NCBI GenBank assembly: GCA_009760855.2
Contig: WPIO01000057.1
Span: forward strand, 62,001-126,000
Direction of reading: 5' to 3'
DNA: 64,000 nt
Source: Cristatella mucedo
Lineage: Eukaryota; Bryozoa; Phylactolaemata; Cristatellidae
Shown here piece by piece: positions 42,935 to 55,735 of this stretch. Under the pieces are notes generated by a model. It had not been told where the DNA came from, made no database searches, and worked only from the letters and a program-made list of their open reading frames with translations. The number at the start of each line of letters is the position of its first letter. The stretch's first letter is position 1. The translations under genes and the position numbers were made by a program.

Positions 42935-44330
42935 TAATAATAATAATAATAATAATAATAATTCACTTGATCAAGCACCATCAGAGAACTTAATCTCTCT
43001 CTAGGCGCTTTATATTTGCTGCAAAGTGAAATGCAATTGAATGGTAAGTAAAATCATGCTTGAAAAACAAACAAAATGAATAACATGGTTAGGGGTGACA
43101 TGCACAGGGTCAGTATGCGAATGTGGTTAGTGGCAGCATGCACAGTGTCAGCATGCATAAGCTCATCAAGGACGAATCCCAGGGACCCGCTAAATGCTGT
43201 CCTAAATAGGTGTGTTTTTAGGTTCCTTTTAAATGTGGTCAGGTCGGGGGATGCTCTGACGCAGGTCGGGAGGGAGTTCCAGGCTTTGGGAGCATACGAA
43301 CTACATGCACGGTCTCCAAAGGATTTAAGGTTTTTACGAGGTATTTCTAGACTGTTGGATTCCGAAAAGCGGGTGGTACAATGCTTGGCCTGATGGGGTA
43401 GTATATGTGAAAGATAGGCTGGAGCCATAGAATGAAGGGACCTAAAAGTGAGCAACAAAACCTTGAAGTCAATCCGTTGCTTGACTGGTAGCCAGTGCAG
43501 GTCAGCGAGAAGTGGAGTAATGTGGCAACTGCGAAGCTCACGACAGACAAGTCTAGCTGCCAAGTTGTGCACTCCCTGCAATCGCCTGATCGCACATGCT
43601 GGTGCCAGTTAGCAGTGAGTTGCAGAAGTCGAGACGGGATGTCACGAATGCATGGACCAACTTAGATGTGGTATCTTTATCTAAACAAGCCCGAATTTTA
43701 GCAACGTTATGAAGCTGAAAATAGGCGGATTTGACTGTGGAGCTGATATGGTCGTCTAACGAGAGGTCGCTTTGGAATATGACACCTAGATTTCGAGCTG
43801 ATTCAACTGGAGATATGCTGGCAGGGCCAATTTTGAGAGTCAGCCTTTCCAATCTCTGGATCACACTGGGTTTGCCCATAACAAGTAAGTTAGTTTTATC
43901 ATCGTTTAGTTTTAGAAAATTTGCTGCCATCCATGTGCGGATGTCATCAATGCATGCAGCTATTGATTTGAGAGAATTTGAGGTGCTCGAAGGCTGGGAG
44001 GGATCAAAGCAAAGGTACAACTGAGTGTAATCTGCATAGAAGTGAAAGCCTAGATTGTGCTTGGCAATCACATCAGCAAGAGGCAGAGTATAAACCGTGA
44101 AAAGAACCGGACCTAGCACTGAGCCCTGAGGTACTCCATATTTCAGAGGTACGTCAGATGATCTTTGTGTATTCACGTCAATACTCTGGAGTCTCCTACT
44201 GAGATAGGACCTGAACCCCTGCAGAGCAGTGCCAGTGATGCCGAGGCGAGATGAGAGGCGCTCTAAAGAATTTTGTGATCGATGGTGTCAAAAGCTGCCG
44301 AAAGATCAAGCAAAACAAGCAAATTCCCTT
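42935..44330 (-). mobile_element. LINE family A, long copy
   Basis: AAT tract, hairpin, 3' untranslated region and ORF2 C-terminal half (43054-43581 and 43553-44176). Blocks: KYGVPQGSVLGPVLFTVYTL, LNDDKTNLLVMGKPSVI and APAYLSHILPHQAKH. The catalytic box reads FYADYTQLY, the second Asp changed to Tyr, so it is inactive. Lies in the last intron of the WDR37-type gene, same strand. Confidence 0.92.
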
Positions 44331-44630
44331 AGAGCACTATACAAATGTATTACTATTATAACTTTGAATACAAAGCTGTGATCGCTAGAGACTACTTAGT
44401 AGAAAGAAGCCGAGGCTAGATAGAGCTAGACAAAGCATGACAAGAGACGTAGTTACAGCAGAGAAGCAGGAGAGGACAAAGCCTCTGCCCAAATGCATGT
44501 TCACACACACACTGGCAAGTACTTTTGCGGCATGCAGGCAAGTGCTCCGACCGATGGACCACTTGCCTGCATGTCCATGCATGTCCTGCATGTCATTTCC
44601 TGCATGTCCTGCATGCCAAACGCCACTCAC

Positions 44631-44748
44631 CGTTCGACTGCTTCTGGGCATCCGACCGAGGCGCGCACCAGTGGTGACGTCAAACAACCGGATGTGCCTG
44701 TTATCGTATGGAACGGCAAGTGTGCCTGTGCTTGGGCAGACCGATAGC
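44631..44748 (-). CDS. WDR37: WDR37-type gene, exon 5 of the visible six
   Basis: Acceptor TTTTAATTTTAAG before 44748, donor GTGAGT after 44631; 118 bases. Encodes LSVCPSTGTLAVPYDN then RHIRLFDVTTGARLGRMPR, SSRT, matching WDR37 [36 protein letters not shown]. The first base completes an Arg codon split with the previous exon (AG|G) and it ends in phase 0. Excellent fit of both protein and splice phase. Confidence 0.93.
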
Positions 44749-45049
44749 CTTAAAATTAAAACGTAACCAGAGCTGCACATCGGCGGCAGCATACTATCCA
44801 GTTGAGGCATGAGAACGCTGTGCAGCAAAGAACAGCAGGCCGTGCTGTGATTTGGATGCCTTGCACTCCGGAACCAAGTATTATGTCGAACTTCGATCGT
44901 CTACCAAAGTGCCAGCCAATGATGCACTGTCGTGTCCTGACTGCTTTGAGTGCCATACTGCAGGAGGTAAGGCGGCGATCACATACGAGCTACGAGTGGC
45001 CATTGATAGACTTTTTTGTAAATCCAGCTAAGAAAGAGATTGCCATGCA

Positions 45050-45245
45050 CCGAGCCAAGTCTGCCTACTTTCAGCTACAGAACATTGCTCAAATTCGGGC
45101 TTGTTTAGACAGGTATACCGCATCTACATTGGTCCATTGTGACATCCCGTCTTGACTTCTGTAACTCACTGCTTGCTGGTCTACCGGCCGGTATTATGCT
45201 TACAGCTGGTGCAAAACTCTGCAGTTAGGCTTGTCTGTCGCTAGT
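45050..45245 (+). mobile_element. LINE family A internal fragment
   Basis: Matches ORF2 around KSAYFQLQNIAQIRACLDR and the following CNSLL region; truncated both sides. Confidence 0.75.
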
Positions 45246-46284
45246 TTAGCAGTTGCCACATCACACCTTTCCTATTCAAAACCGGCTTAAAGCAGGTCGT
45301 AGCTGAGTTCAAAAAGGAGCCTGCCTTCGAATAATTGTCAGCTTCTACAAGGCGATGGCTTACCGCAAAAATGGCTAGGAGCACGTGCAATGACCAAGTA
45401 GATAATCCATAACGGGTGCACATACTGGCTGTGCACAATCATACTGGCTGTGCACAATCCTGCAATTCTAATGACCAAATACCGGCAGGAAAACTAGTGC
45501 ACGAAGACAGTGATCTACACCGTTAATTTACAGCCAGCCATGAGACAGCGGGCAGAGTTCGAATTCGGTTGCATTATGATAGCGTTCAGGTACTTCGTGG
45601 TTGGCTGCAGAACAACTGCATGTCTTCTGCGAATGTGCAGCCATTCAAAGTCCATGCAAAGACTTTAAACGCGAAACCGCATCCTGACAAGCAGTTGGGA
45701 CTCGCTCAATAGCATTCTCTCTAGTCAGTTGGTCCAGTTCTATGAGAAGCAAGGCCAGGCTAACTATGTACCCGTGGGAAGGGTGAGCCAATCAAAATAC
45801 AAGTGCACTGCCAAGCGATTCCAGTTACCCTATTGGCATTTAAGATTTAGCGATGACTTTTCGAGGCGAGGGATGAGGAATTACTTTGCAGCACGAATGT
45901 CTACTTGACAGTTATTGAAAAGTAGAGCCGATAGTATAGACACAGTGGGGACCATATATGTGTGCGAATGGAAGTATCTCTGTTCGTAGCACCTAAGAAG
46001 CTACAAAGACTAAGCAGGCGTGCTGCTAGACTGCTTTCTATACTGCACTCACGGCCTATGTGGCTTTTTAATGCAAAGACAGTTGCCAATCAACTTAATC
46101 AAACGAAACCAAGAGAATGTGAGGGAAGCACAGGTGAGAATAGTCACGAAGACGTGCATAGCATGACAGTAGCAGCTATAAGGTTGGCTAAAAAGGGATG
46201 CACTGCAGAGCCAGCAGCAGGAGAAAATGTGCCGTTGCTGGGAATACGAAACCGACCGTGACACCTGGAGCAACAAAACATACT

Positions 46285-46410
46285 CTAATTGATTTGTATG
46301 CAATCGGTTTGCATAGCGCCCTAAGAGAACTTCATCTCGACCAAGGCACTTTACATAAGCCACAGGGTTTGAGCCCACGACCTCGGTCATCCATTGCATT
46401 CACCATGACA
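46285..46410 (-). mobile_element. SINE family 2, copy
   Basis: GCGCCCTAAGAGAACTTCAT tail (LINE A-like), then reverse tRNA-like part CCCACGACCTCGGTCATCC. Confidence 0.6.
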
Positions 46411-46474
46411 AAAGAAAGTGTTTGTCTGAGAGCCTTTACGATAAATATTTCATTTTGGAAACATAATTCATTTG

Positions 46475-46625
46475 TGTAGCGCCCCAAGAGAACTTAATCT
46501 CTATTCAGGTTCTTTACATATGCTTCTTTAATCTCTATTCAGGCGCATCGCATATGCCTCGGGGCTCGAGCGCACGACCTCAATCAGACCTTGGTCGGGG
46601 CAAGCACCTTAAGCGCTGGACCAAA
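46475..46625 (-). mobile_element. SINE family 2, best copy
   Basis: LINE A-like 3' tail AGCGCCCCAAGAGAACTTAA (~46480), a partial internal duplication (TCTATTCAGG twice), then the tRNA-like half: on the minus strand GAGCTCATTTGGTCCAGCGC (A-box region) and CGCTCGAGCCCC (B-box). Confidence 0.65.
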
Positions 46626-47284
46626 TGAGCTCGGCAAAGAAGAAAGAGAAAGAAGTGGGTGTGCTACTTAATCGTTTCCGAAAGGATGCCTCGGGGGATA
46701 CTATGGTGCTGGGGGGGGGGGGGTTACCGGGGTGCTCAGATAGATAGCGTTCGGACGAGTCAGGCAGTGCCGTGCAGGTCAAAGTACCCCGGTCTCTCTG
46801 CATCCACTGATCAGCCAGAAGCCATTGCAACTGCTTTAGCCAAGCAGACACATGACTGGACAAGTTAGGATACCATTACATCACACCATATTTGCTAAGT
46901 ACACGGGACAGGTCTTGTAAAGCTCTCCAGAAATCAAATGCATCCCCATCTTACCTATTTTAGGACTGGGTGAACATGATAGAGGTGACCACGAGTACTG
47001 TCGGTTGCTTGCAAATAAGTATGTAGACATGATCTTGAGCACACGTGCATGCAGCACACACTTGTCGCACATGCCTCACGTGTCAGTGAACATGAAAGAG
47101 TGACAAGACTTGTGTAGCAAGCGTACAACAGCAAGCGATAGCCATATGGTAGCAATCGGCAGAATTCTCGTCTGGAAAAGAGCTGGCATGACTGTCATCC
47201 TTAAATTCAGGGGTTATGGGTTAAAATACCAAGGAAGACACGGCACGCACATACTTTCTTGCTAGTGCTAAGACAGCAGGTTGA

Positions 47285-47410
47285 GGTGTCATAGAACTTC
47301 CAAAATTCCTCACAACTCAAAAACTCTCTCCTGCTGCCAACTATGGCAGATCCTTTTCAGCCACCCTGAGCTGCTACTTCCATGCTAGTCACTACCCTTT
47401 ATCAGCAACG
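47285..47410 (+). mobile_element. LINE family B short fragment
   Basis: Matches the end of ORF2 and the start of the 3' untranslated region (CTCTCTCCTGCTGCCAACTA..GAGCTGCTACTTCCATGCTA), 5' and 3' truncated. Confidence 0.6.
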
Positions 47411-48717
47411 CACCGGTGTCCTAAGTGGCTGAGAGAAGGTTCCAGCTCTTCCTATAAACTGTTCCGAGCTGGATGGGAGCAGAGTGGGGGGAAAATAGCT
47501 ATTAGACAGCTCGATTGGGCTTCATAGCATACATAGCACAACAAAACTGTTTTGCTTGGGTGGGGAACGATAACTTCAACTCGAGCAGTCAGCTGTGCTA
47601 TGGCCCAACACCCCATAATGACTTGACTGAATATGCAATATTTTTTGATGGCAGCTGAAACTAATGCACCAATTTGAAAATACAAAACAACCGAAAGCCG
47701 TCTGCAGCCTGGTTGAGCTAAGCTGATCAGCCCGAGTTGAAAGCGGATATTCTTTTTCATCACTTAAGCTCTTACGATAAACAGTCTTAATACCAGCAAA
47801 CCTGAATTACCAGCAAGCACAATGCTCAAAGAACTCCACAGGCTGTCGAGGCACTGCAGCATGACAAAGATGAGAAATGAAATGAAATGAAGAATGATAA
47901 AAAAAGGATGAGAAACGCCGAGCATTAAAGGCAACTGCATTCTATTGTTGCTCGGTTCAAAGTACTTGCATAATCTTTTATTCGTTTTATATCAGAGCAC
48001 CGAGTTGTCATTCTTTCAACATCTAAACTAATCATTGCATTCCCCCTGCCGGCGCATCCTAAAGCTAGTTCGGATACGTGGCTCATTGAGATCAGATTAT
48101 AGAACAACTAAAGCACCTCGAGGAGAAAGCCATAAATGCACAGAACATATGCCGGTATCAGTCGCCGTATTTTTATGCTTATCGATTGCACTGACCGTGA
48201 GGGAAGAATTTTGCTATCACCTCCATTATTTTCGTAAGTGAAGACCCAATACTACACAATCTACACGGTCGGAAGCTCGTCAGGTCACGTGGGGTCGGAA
48301 GCTCGTCAGATCACTCGACACATGACTGTGACCTTAAGTCTAACCACACCCGATTGTTACTGCCTAAGTTCGATAGCAAAGAATCATAGGCAGCTGAGAT
48401 AAGGAGCAAGGACAGAGTCATGATGGATGCTATCTGGGTTCCGTGCACAGAGCAGCACTTCAACAGTGTCACGACAGGGGACTATCTATCTCACCACGAC
48501 ACTATAAAGACCTCGAGGCTAATCGTTCAGCACGCTTCGAACTTGCAGGCAGTGCCAGTGCAACAGCAAGGAGCGCTCACCAATAGATGACGCTGTTCAA
48601 TGAAGCACACCATCAATGCGCCGCATCAAGTTGTGACTAGCAAAGGGCCGCCGGCAAAGATCCACCACCCGAATTTTGCCAGGAAGAGACACTGCTGGCA
48701 CAGAGCCAGGTCGTTAC

Positions 48718-48852
48718 CTGTTCACCGCCGAGTCCCCGCGTATTGTCGTGTACGGCGCCGCCATATTCCTCATATCCCAAAGCTTCACGGTCCTGTCGTC
48801 GCTGCCTGAGACAATGCGATCATGGGGTGCGAAAACGGCCGAAGATACGGTC
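48718..48852 (-). CDS. WDR37: WDR37-type gene, exon 4 of the visible six
   Basis: Acceptor GCATTTCCAG before 48852, donor GTAACG after 48718; 135 bases. Encodes [40 protein letters not shown] and SAVNR; this parallels WDR37 [30 protein letters not shown]...TIRTDSAINR. The split codon joins the previous exon (GC|G, Ala). A textbook WD repeat with the terminal WD dipeptide. Confidence 0.95.
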
Positions 48853-50642
48853 CTGGAAATGCAAGAAAGTGGCCGAACTGTCACGTGACTTAGCCTCCAC
48901 TAGACCCTAGGTGAGTCACGTAGCAGCACTGCTACGGCTTCGGCAAGGATGCACAGGCACACTCAGGTAGAGAAGCAGGTGCATGCCTTTATCGAGTGCA
49001 CACCAGTCAAGTGGCAGCTGCTATACAAAAAGCAGTGCATCAGCAGCAGAAACAGCAGCAGCCCCTCGTAGTAAATCGAATTAGATCGGGTAGGAACGTG
49101 GCCGAGACATGCATAGCACTCGCGCAGGAGTAGTAACTGCATAACCCAATAGCTCTGCACACGAAGGGAAACTTTGAGCCGATGCCGAGCAGCAGACAGA
49201 TGCTGGCCGCACACAGGTGCGAATGTGCAGAGCAAAGAACTGCATCGAGCTTTACGACAGCAAGGGGACTAGGTCAACAACCACAGATTGGCGGCCTGCC
49301 TCAAATGGGTCTCCAGTGACCTCTCGGCCAAGAGGATCCGGAGCGCTTGGAGCTACCGGAGATGGCACAGTCGGGCAACATTCCATCAGCCTCTCCAGGG
49401 AGCAGGGTCGATCTGCCCAGCTGTGCCGCCCACGAGTTCTGCATCGCCTGTCATCAAGTCAGCATCGCCTATCACCGAGTCTACATCGCTTGCCACCAAG
49501 TCTGCATCGCCTGTCATCAAGTCAGCATCGCCTGTCATCGAGTCAGCATTGCCTGTCACCGAGTCTGCATCGCCTGTCACCGAGTCTGCATTGCCTGTCA
49601 CCGAGTCTACATTGCCTGTCACCGAATCTGCATCAAATGTCACTTCGTTCATAAAAAAGTCTCTCTGTCCCACTCAGCTAGCAATCCGACCAAGAGGGCC
49701 TCCGAAACACACGATTGGGTGGGTGGCTGCCAGCACTGTTAACCAGGGTCAAACAATAGTGCCAGCAGCAGCAGTGCCTGGGAGCAGTCAGAGGGGTCAG
49801 AGCAGCTCGAAGCTGAGGCTGTGTGGCTCACCAGTCATCGAGAGGTCGCTACGTCCGGCAGTACGAGCGAACTGAGATCGGGATGGCACGACTTCTGGAA
49901 AGGTTTCAATCACCAGCTAGCGAGCTCGTCGGCTCAACAGCTGCCACGACGGCTGGTCCTCTTTTACCACCATTGGGCACGCTCGTCTGCCAAATCCCGG
50001 CAATGCAATTTTGCTTACTCCGGAAAGAGGCAAGCGGGCGCAACGCTCCAGAAACGTGGCCAAGCTCGCACCGGTCCCTTTTCTTTTTTCCCTGTGGACG
50101 ATTTCTTTCGCGACCGTTCTCTCTTGAGCTCCGCCAGCAGCTCTGCTCTCAGCTGGGCATGCGCAGTCTAAGGAGAGTGGGCCACAGCAGTGACAGGCCA
50201 CTACCCGAACGGTATGAGGACCCACTCAAAAGTCTCTCACATCAAAGCCTCCCACACCAAAGCCTCTGATACTTAAAAAAAAATCAGAGTTCCTAATGAC
50301 AGACACAGGCAAAGTGTCTAGCGACAGGCATACGAGGACTACTCTAGACCATACCATCCATCCTAGCTAAGGCTAAGTCTAGCTTCGAAACCAACGGGTT
50401 CCCTACTGCACATAGTGTGGCCCGATTTGCTCCGAAGGCTCGCAAATTTGGAAAGGAGGCATCCTGGATGCACACTTGACACGAATCGACGCAGAGAAAG
50501 GAAGTCTGTCGACATACTTTGCACAAGCCACGCACAGCAGGTGACTAGCTCAGAAAGCCCAGTGTACGCTCAGCAGCACAGGCCGAGCAAGCCACACGGA
50601 CACAGTAAGGGGGGGGGGGCAAGTGGCGGGCGGCCTACTCAC
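48853..50642 (-). other. Intron 3 of the WDR37-type gene
   Basis: Holds a 21-bp minisatellite (49440-49645) and GC-rich DNA with overlapping frames on both strands, none with a recognised domain. Confidence 0.65.
49440..49645. repeat. 21-bp minisatellite, about nine units
   Basis: Unit GCATCGCCTGTCACCGAGTCT with variants. As 21 is divisible by three, several frames stay open across it and encode heptad repeats (SASPVTE on the plus strand). Confidence 0.95.
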
Positions 50643-50781
50643 GCCGTGTGTCCGAGGAAAGCGTTGACTGGCACGGACGGAAGTCGAAGATCCCACAGAC
50701 GCACAGACATGTCCTTCGAAGCCGTCAGCACCAATTTCTGCGTGCCGTGCGTGCTGACGTTAGTCAACTCCCTCTCGTGGC
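50643..50781 (-). CDS. WDR37: WDR37-type gene, exon 3 of the visible six
   Basis: Acceptor ATGCCCTGCAG before 50781, donor GTGAGT after 50643; 139 bases. Encodes GHERELTNVSTHGTQKLVLT, ASKDMSVRLWDLRLPSVPVN and AFLGHT, matching WDR37 [47 protein letters not shown]. Phases fit both neighbours (G|GC and GC|G). Confidence 0.95.
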
Positions 50782-51954
50782 CTGCAGGGCATGGCAATGC
50801 AGCAGTTCCGTGGTGAAACACGCCAGGGGGCTAGTTGAGTCATAAGGGGGATGCATAAGCCTGAGATGCCTTGCGTTTCGGCCAGCTAAGCTGCGGCTGG
50901 CTAAGCAAGTGACAGCATGTCTCAACACAACGGTAGTGCTGCATCCTTTGAATAAAGGCCCATATATAGCCTACAGTGCCGAGAACCGTTGCTTGTATTG
51001 GTGCCATTGTATAGGATTAATCACAGCAGAACTCACATCGAGTAAGGAAGAATGGTCACAAACGCAAAGATAGCTGCAAAAGCAGCCTGACGGCTTCCAT
51101 TCAGGCTTTTAGCATCAAAATAGGAGATTCAGTAGCACAGCCTAAAGAGTTGAACAGCGATTTTCATGTTCACCTTCAATTTTCATGTTCACCTCCCGCA
51201 GCTAGGTAATAATTAGGCCCTTACAAAGTCGTCTAAAAGGGCTAGGGGCCTCCAGTTACACATCTTAACCCACAATAACCTTGGTAATGGCCCAAAGAAG
51301 TAGCGTTGTGAGTGCATCAAAAGCTGCCGAGGCTTTGACTGCGCCATTAAAACCGGCTTGCCAGCTAGATACGAACTTGGCGCTTGTAACTTCGTGGAGT
51401 TACAGACCAGTGCGCATACTTACTAGCATACATTCGTAATTGCGACATAGCAGCAAGTCATCCTGTATTGGGTGCTCCGAGCAGCTAGACAGATACAGGG
51501 GCTTGCTCCTCTGCTGCTATAAAAATGAGGATCACCGACAGATCGTTGTCTAAAGCTGAGCTGCTTCTTTCTTGCTGTCATGAGGAAGTGTTGAATGCTG
51601 GCATCGCCACTGCTCAACTGATGAATCATCGGTTTACAAAACTTGATTAAATTCCCTTCACTGCCAACCCAGCAAACTCCTCAGCCCCACCCACCCACCC
51701 ACGGTTCAGCCACTTGGCCAGTACCTCGGCAAGTCGACCGTCGTCTCAATGCCGAAAGCGGTCCGTTGGGCTATCGGCTAGAACTAGCGTGCTCAGCAAA
51801 GGCGTATCCATAATATGGGCTCTCTGCTGAGTCCGTAGTGTGCTATGGTCAGACTCGAGTCAGAAGGGCGCAGGCGAAAGTCGGAAATTTGCACAAACTA
51901 AAGAGGGTGAGCATTGAAAAAAACCAGGGCGGCTATACAACTAGGCATCGGTTA

Positions 51955-52130
51955 AGTCGGTCGCCTTAGTTTGGCCCAGGGGTTTAGGTGTTCTCTTTTG
52001 ATGACCAAGGTCAAGCTGACTATATTTGATGACCAGCGTCCTAGGGCTCAAGCTCTATCGCGAATGTGAAGTGCCTGGATATAGAGATTAAGTTCGCATA
52101 GGATGCTATCCAAATGAATTCTATTTTTTA
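51955..52130 (+). mobile_element. SINE family 2, plus-strand copy
   Basis: Degenerate tRNA-like part (TTAGTTTGGCCCAGGGG..GGGCTCAAGCTC), then GTGAAGTGCCTGGATATAGA and GATTAAGTTC, the LINE A-like tail. Confidence 0.5.
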
Positions 52131-52597
52131 CCGACCGCCAACTGTACTGCAAGGCAGGTCCAGACTGCCATTACAAGCTTCGGCCCAGGCTAAAATAAAA
52201 AGCAGGTGACGGGAGTTAACTGGAGCTATTCGAAAGAGGCTGCCTGCTAGGCAAGCTTGGACTGAGGTTGCTCTCACAGACTCCCCTAAAAATCGTTAAA
52301 AAAAAGCCTAAAAAGGGCTTAACTCGTCGTCGATAACTCCAACTCGGCCAATGAGGATAAGCCGGCTAGACAAAAGGGATTTTGATGAAACAACAGGTTT
52401 AAAACGACAGGTGAATGCAAGCAAATGAAAATCAGAAGCAGTTACTCGTGAGAGCACCGAGTAGGCCATCTCTTACTAGCCAATGGCAAGAGTTGGAACA
52501 GTTTTAAGGCAACCACACCCAAGTGGGACAATAAAGAAGCTCTAGCAGCGAGAGCAGCAGCAGCAGCAGAAATCGCAACAGTGGAAGCAGAGTTAAT

Positions 52598-53470
52598 GAT
52601 GCTCAAAATTGGCTCTGCCAGCAAATCTCCTGTCGAATCAGCTCGAAATCTAGGCGTCATGTTCCAAAGTGACCTCTCGTTAGACGACCACATCAGCTCC
52701 ACAGTCAAATCTGCCTACTTTCAGCTATATAACTGCTCAAATTCGGGCTTGTTTAGATAAGGATACCACGTCCAAGATGGCCCATGCATTCGTGACATCC
52801 CGTCTCGACTTCTGCAACTCACTGCTTACTGGCCTACCGGCATGCGCAATCAGGCGATTGCAGCTGGGGCTAAACTCAGCAGCTAGGTTTGTCTGTCGTG
52901 AGCGTCGAAGTTGCCACATCGCACCACTTCTCGCCGACCTGCACCGGCAACCAGTCAAGCAATGGATTGACTTCAAGGTGTTGTCGCTCACGTTTAGGTC
53001 ACTTCATTCGTTGGCTCCAGCCTATCTCTCAGATCTACTCCCCCACCAGGCTAAGCATCGTACCACCCGCTTTTCGGAATCCAACAGTCTACCAATACCT
53101 CGCACAAATCTCAAATCTTTTGGAGACAGCACATTTAGTTCGTATTCCCCCAAAGCCTGGAACTCCCTCCCGACTTGCGTCAGAACATTTCCGGACTTGA
53201 CCACATTTAAAAAGAACTTAAAAAACACACCTATTTAGGACAGCATTTAGTGGGTCCTTGTGATTCGTCCTTGATGTGCTTATGCGTGCTGACACTGTGC
53301 ATGCTGCCACTAACCACATTTGCATGCTGACCCTGTGCATGTCACCCCTAACCATGTTATTCATTTTGTTTGTTTTTCAAGCATGATTTTACTTACCATT
53401 CAATTGCATTTCACTTTGCAGCAAATATAAAGCGCCTAGAGAGAGATTAAGTTCTCTGATGGTGCTTGAT
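52598..53470 (+). mobile_element. LINE family A, 3' half
   Basis: ORF2 C-terminal region (52777-53238, intact frame; blocks CNSLLTGLPACAIRRLQLGL, APAYLSDLLPHQAKHRTTRF, PKAWNSLP), the 3' untranslated region and the terminal hairpin. Tail truncated at 53470. Confidence 0.92.
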
Positions 53471-53494
53471 AACCACCTCTGCAGCCAGACCCTG

Positions 53495-54625
53495 CCATTG
53501 CTTTGGCAGCTGATGTTATGTATCACCGGCAGTTACTCCACGAAGACTAAGTGGGTGTTAAGCAGGAGAGTTTTGCAAAGCCCACTCGAAGTCGAAGCAG
53601 AGAGGTGGAACTGCTAATTTATTGCCGTACAGGATCTGAGGGCACGATGAGGCTGAAGCTGGTGCAGTAGTTCAGCTTGGTATGAAAGAGCCAAGCCATG
53701 GCAAGCCTTTAGGGTCAGGTAAGAACTTTACTCTGCACTGATTAACCGGCAGCCATCCAAGCTGTTGCAACTAAGGCGACACATGGACACACCTCTGGGA
53801 TTTGTAAAACTAGCCTTGCAGCCATATTCATCACCAGCCACACTTCCCTAGCGGCTTTTTTCGGTAGCCCAGCAAAATAGAATTGGAATAATCTAGCCGA
53901 GACAGAACCAGGGAGCAAGTTAACGTTTTTGCAACCTACCATGGATGACAGTTCCCAATCTTAGGGATCGGACCTGATGGCAAGCTGTGAAAGCAGTCTT
54001 CTTAAAAAGGCTTTTAAAATTCATGCAGCTGTCGAAGACGACAACTATCGTCAGCATAAAAGTGATAGCCTATTCCGAGGGTCTGAGTCACTTTTCCCAG
54101 AGGTTAAGTATAAATCCAGAACAGCCAAGGACCGAGGATGGACCCTTGTGGGACTTCACAGGAGACGAATCTGGTAGATGCGATCTGACCCATACACGGC
54201 ACAGATTGGACAAGTATGATTTTAGCCATGCCAATGCCTTATCTGCCAGATCGATCGCTATTCGCAATCGTTCAAGTAGGATATCGGGATCAATGGTGGC
54301 GAAGGCAGCTGATAAATCTAGCAGCGGCAGGGCAGTTACATTCCTGTCATCATTGCTGCTAACTATGTTATTTGTTATATAGAGGAGAAAAGTTTCAGTG
54401 GAGTGCTGCTGCTTAAAAGCCCGACTAAAATTATTCTGAAAATGCATCCTTTTGTATGTGCGCTACAAGCTGCTTTGCATAGACCGATTTTTGCAAGAAT
54501 CTTTGACAAAAAGGAAGAAGAGAAACCGGGCGATAGTTTGAAGGGACATCTGTATCTAATCCAAGCTGCTTCAGTTTTGGTCTAATGACAGCCGATTTGA
54601 AGAACTTGGGTGTAACCCCCTGATG
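53495..54625 (-). mobile_element. LINE family B, decayed copy
   Basis: 3' end (GTATCACCGGCAGTTACTCC in reverse) followed by ORF2 remnants (LLDLSAAFATIDPDILLERL in 54088-54447). Many stops and small deletions; the YADD region is missing. Confidence 0.8.
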
Positions 54626-54699
54626 CCATCAGACTTGGCATGACACTCGCAAATCAACACTTCGATGGAGCTCGCTATAACTTCTGCATCCAACAGCAG

Positions 54700-54925
54700 G
54701 CCCAGGGGTGCACATGATCTGTGCTGCGTTTTCCATGCTAATCACTTCCTTGACTGCCCTCTCAACTCAGCTATGCTTCACACTTTCTGCCTCTTGCGTT
54801 AGATGAAGTCTGTTGGCTACCATGTGCACACTGACAGCCACAGAAGCTATGAGCCGTCTACAAAAAAATGTCTTGCATCAAACCCACCGATTTGTGTGGA
54901 GTTGCAGTCGGAGACATACATGACT
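54700..54925 (+). mobile_element. LINE family B 3' end fragment
   Basis: TTCCATGCTAATCACTTCC through TGTGGAGTTGCAGTCGGAGA, plus strand, next to but separate from the minus copy, which has its own 3' end. Confidence 0.7.
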
Positions 54926-54929
54926 TAGG

Positions 54930-55735
54930 AATGATAATAATACGTTTGATAAAGCGCCCTCATAGAACTCAATCTCTTTCTAGGAGCTTGACAGTTGCTG
55001 CAAAGAAACCACGATCAAATGGTTAGCGGTAGCATGCTCAATAAGCAATAAGAATAATAACATGATTAGGGGTGACATGCACAGGGTCAGCATGCAAGTG
55101 TGGTTAGTGACAGCTGTCAGAAGGTATAAGCACATAAAGAACGAATCACATGGACCCACTAAATGCTGTGATAAATAGATATGTTTTTACTTTAAATGTG
55201 CACAAATCAGGAGAAGTCGTGACTCTGGTCGGGAGTGAGTTACAGGCTTTGGGAGCATAGAACTAAAGGCACGGTCTCCTAAGGATTTGAGGTTTGTACG
55301 GGTTATAGTTAACCAGTTAGATTCCAAAAAGGGGGTGGAACGATGCTTAGCCTGGTGGGGCAGTAGCTCTGATAGGTAGGCTGGAGCCAAAGAATGAAGT
55401 GACCTGAAAGTGAGTGACAAAACCTTGAAGTCGATGCATTTGCTTGACTGGGAGCCAGAGCAGGTCGGCGATAAGTGGTATGATGTGGCAACTGAGATGC
55501 TCACGACAGACAAGCCTTGCTGCAGAGTTTTGCACCAGCTGTAAGCGCCTGATTGTACAGGCCGGTAGACCAGCAAGCAGTGAGTTACAGAAGTCAAGAC
55601 ATTATGTTACAAATGCATGGATCAATTTAGATGTTGTATCCCTGTCTAAACAAGCCCGAAGTTCAGCACTGTTATGTAGCTGAAAGTAGGCAGACTTGAC
55701 TGTGGAGCTGATGCGGTCGTCCAATGAAAGGTCAC
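54930..55735 (-). mobile_element. LINE family A, 5'-truncated copy
   Basis: AAT tract, hairpin, 3' untranslated region and C-terminal ORF2 (55187-55597: APAYLSELLPHQAKH). Confidence 0.9.

Larger units (their letters stand above)
41752..44630 (-). other. Intron 5 of the WDR37-type gene
   Basis: Contains a GT-rich tract (42730-42830), a long LINE A copy and GCATGTCCT short repeats near the donor. No other gene seen. Confidence 0.7.
44749..48717 (-). other. Intron 4 of the WDR37-type gene
   Basis: Contains a LINE A fragment, two SINE-2 copies, a LINE B fragment, a G-run at ~46711 and a possible degenerate tRNA-like SINE near 47130-47230. No other gene supported. Confidence 0.65.

Noticed and set aside
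47130-47230. Further tRNA-derived SINE
   Set aside because: Only a weak A-box-like and a degenerate B-box-like word; no shared tail with SINE-1 or SINE-2.
53495-54925. A second twin-primed LINE B pair
   Set aside because: The minus copy already contains its own 3' end, so the plus fragment beside it is a separate insertion.
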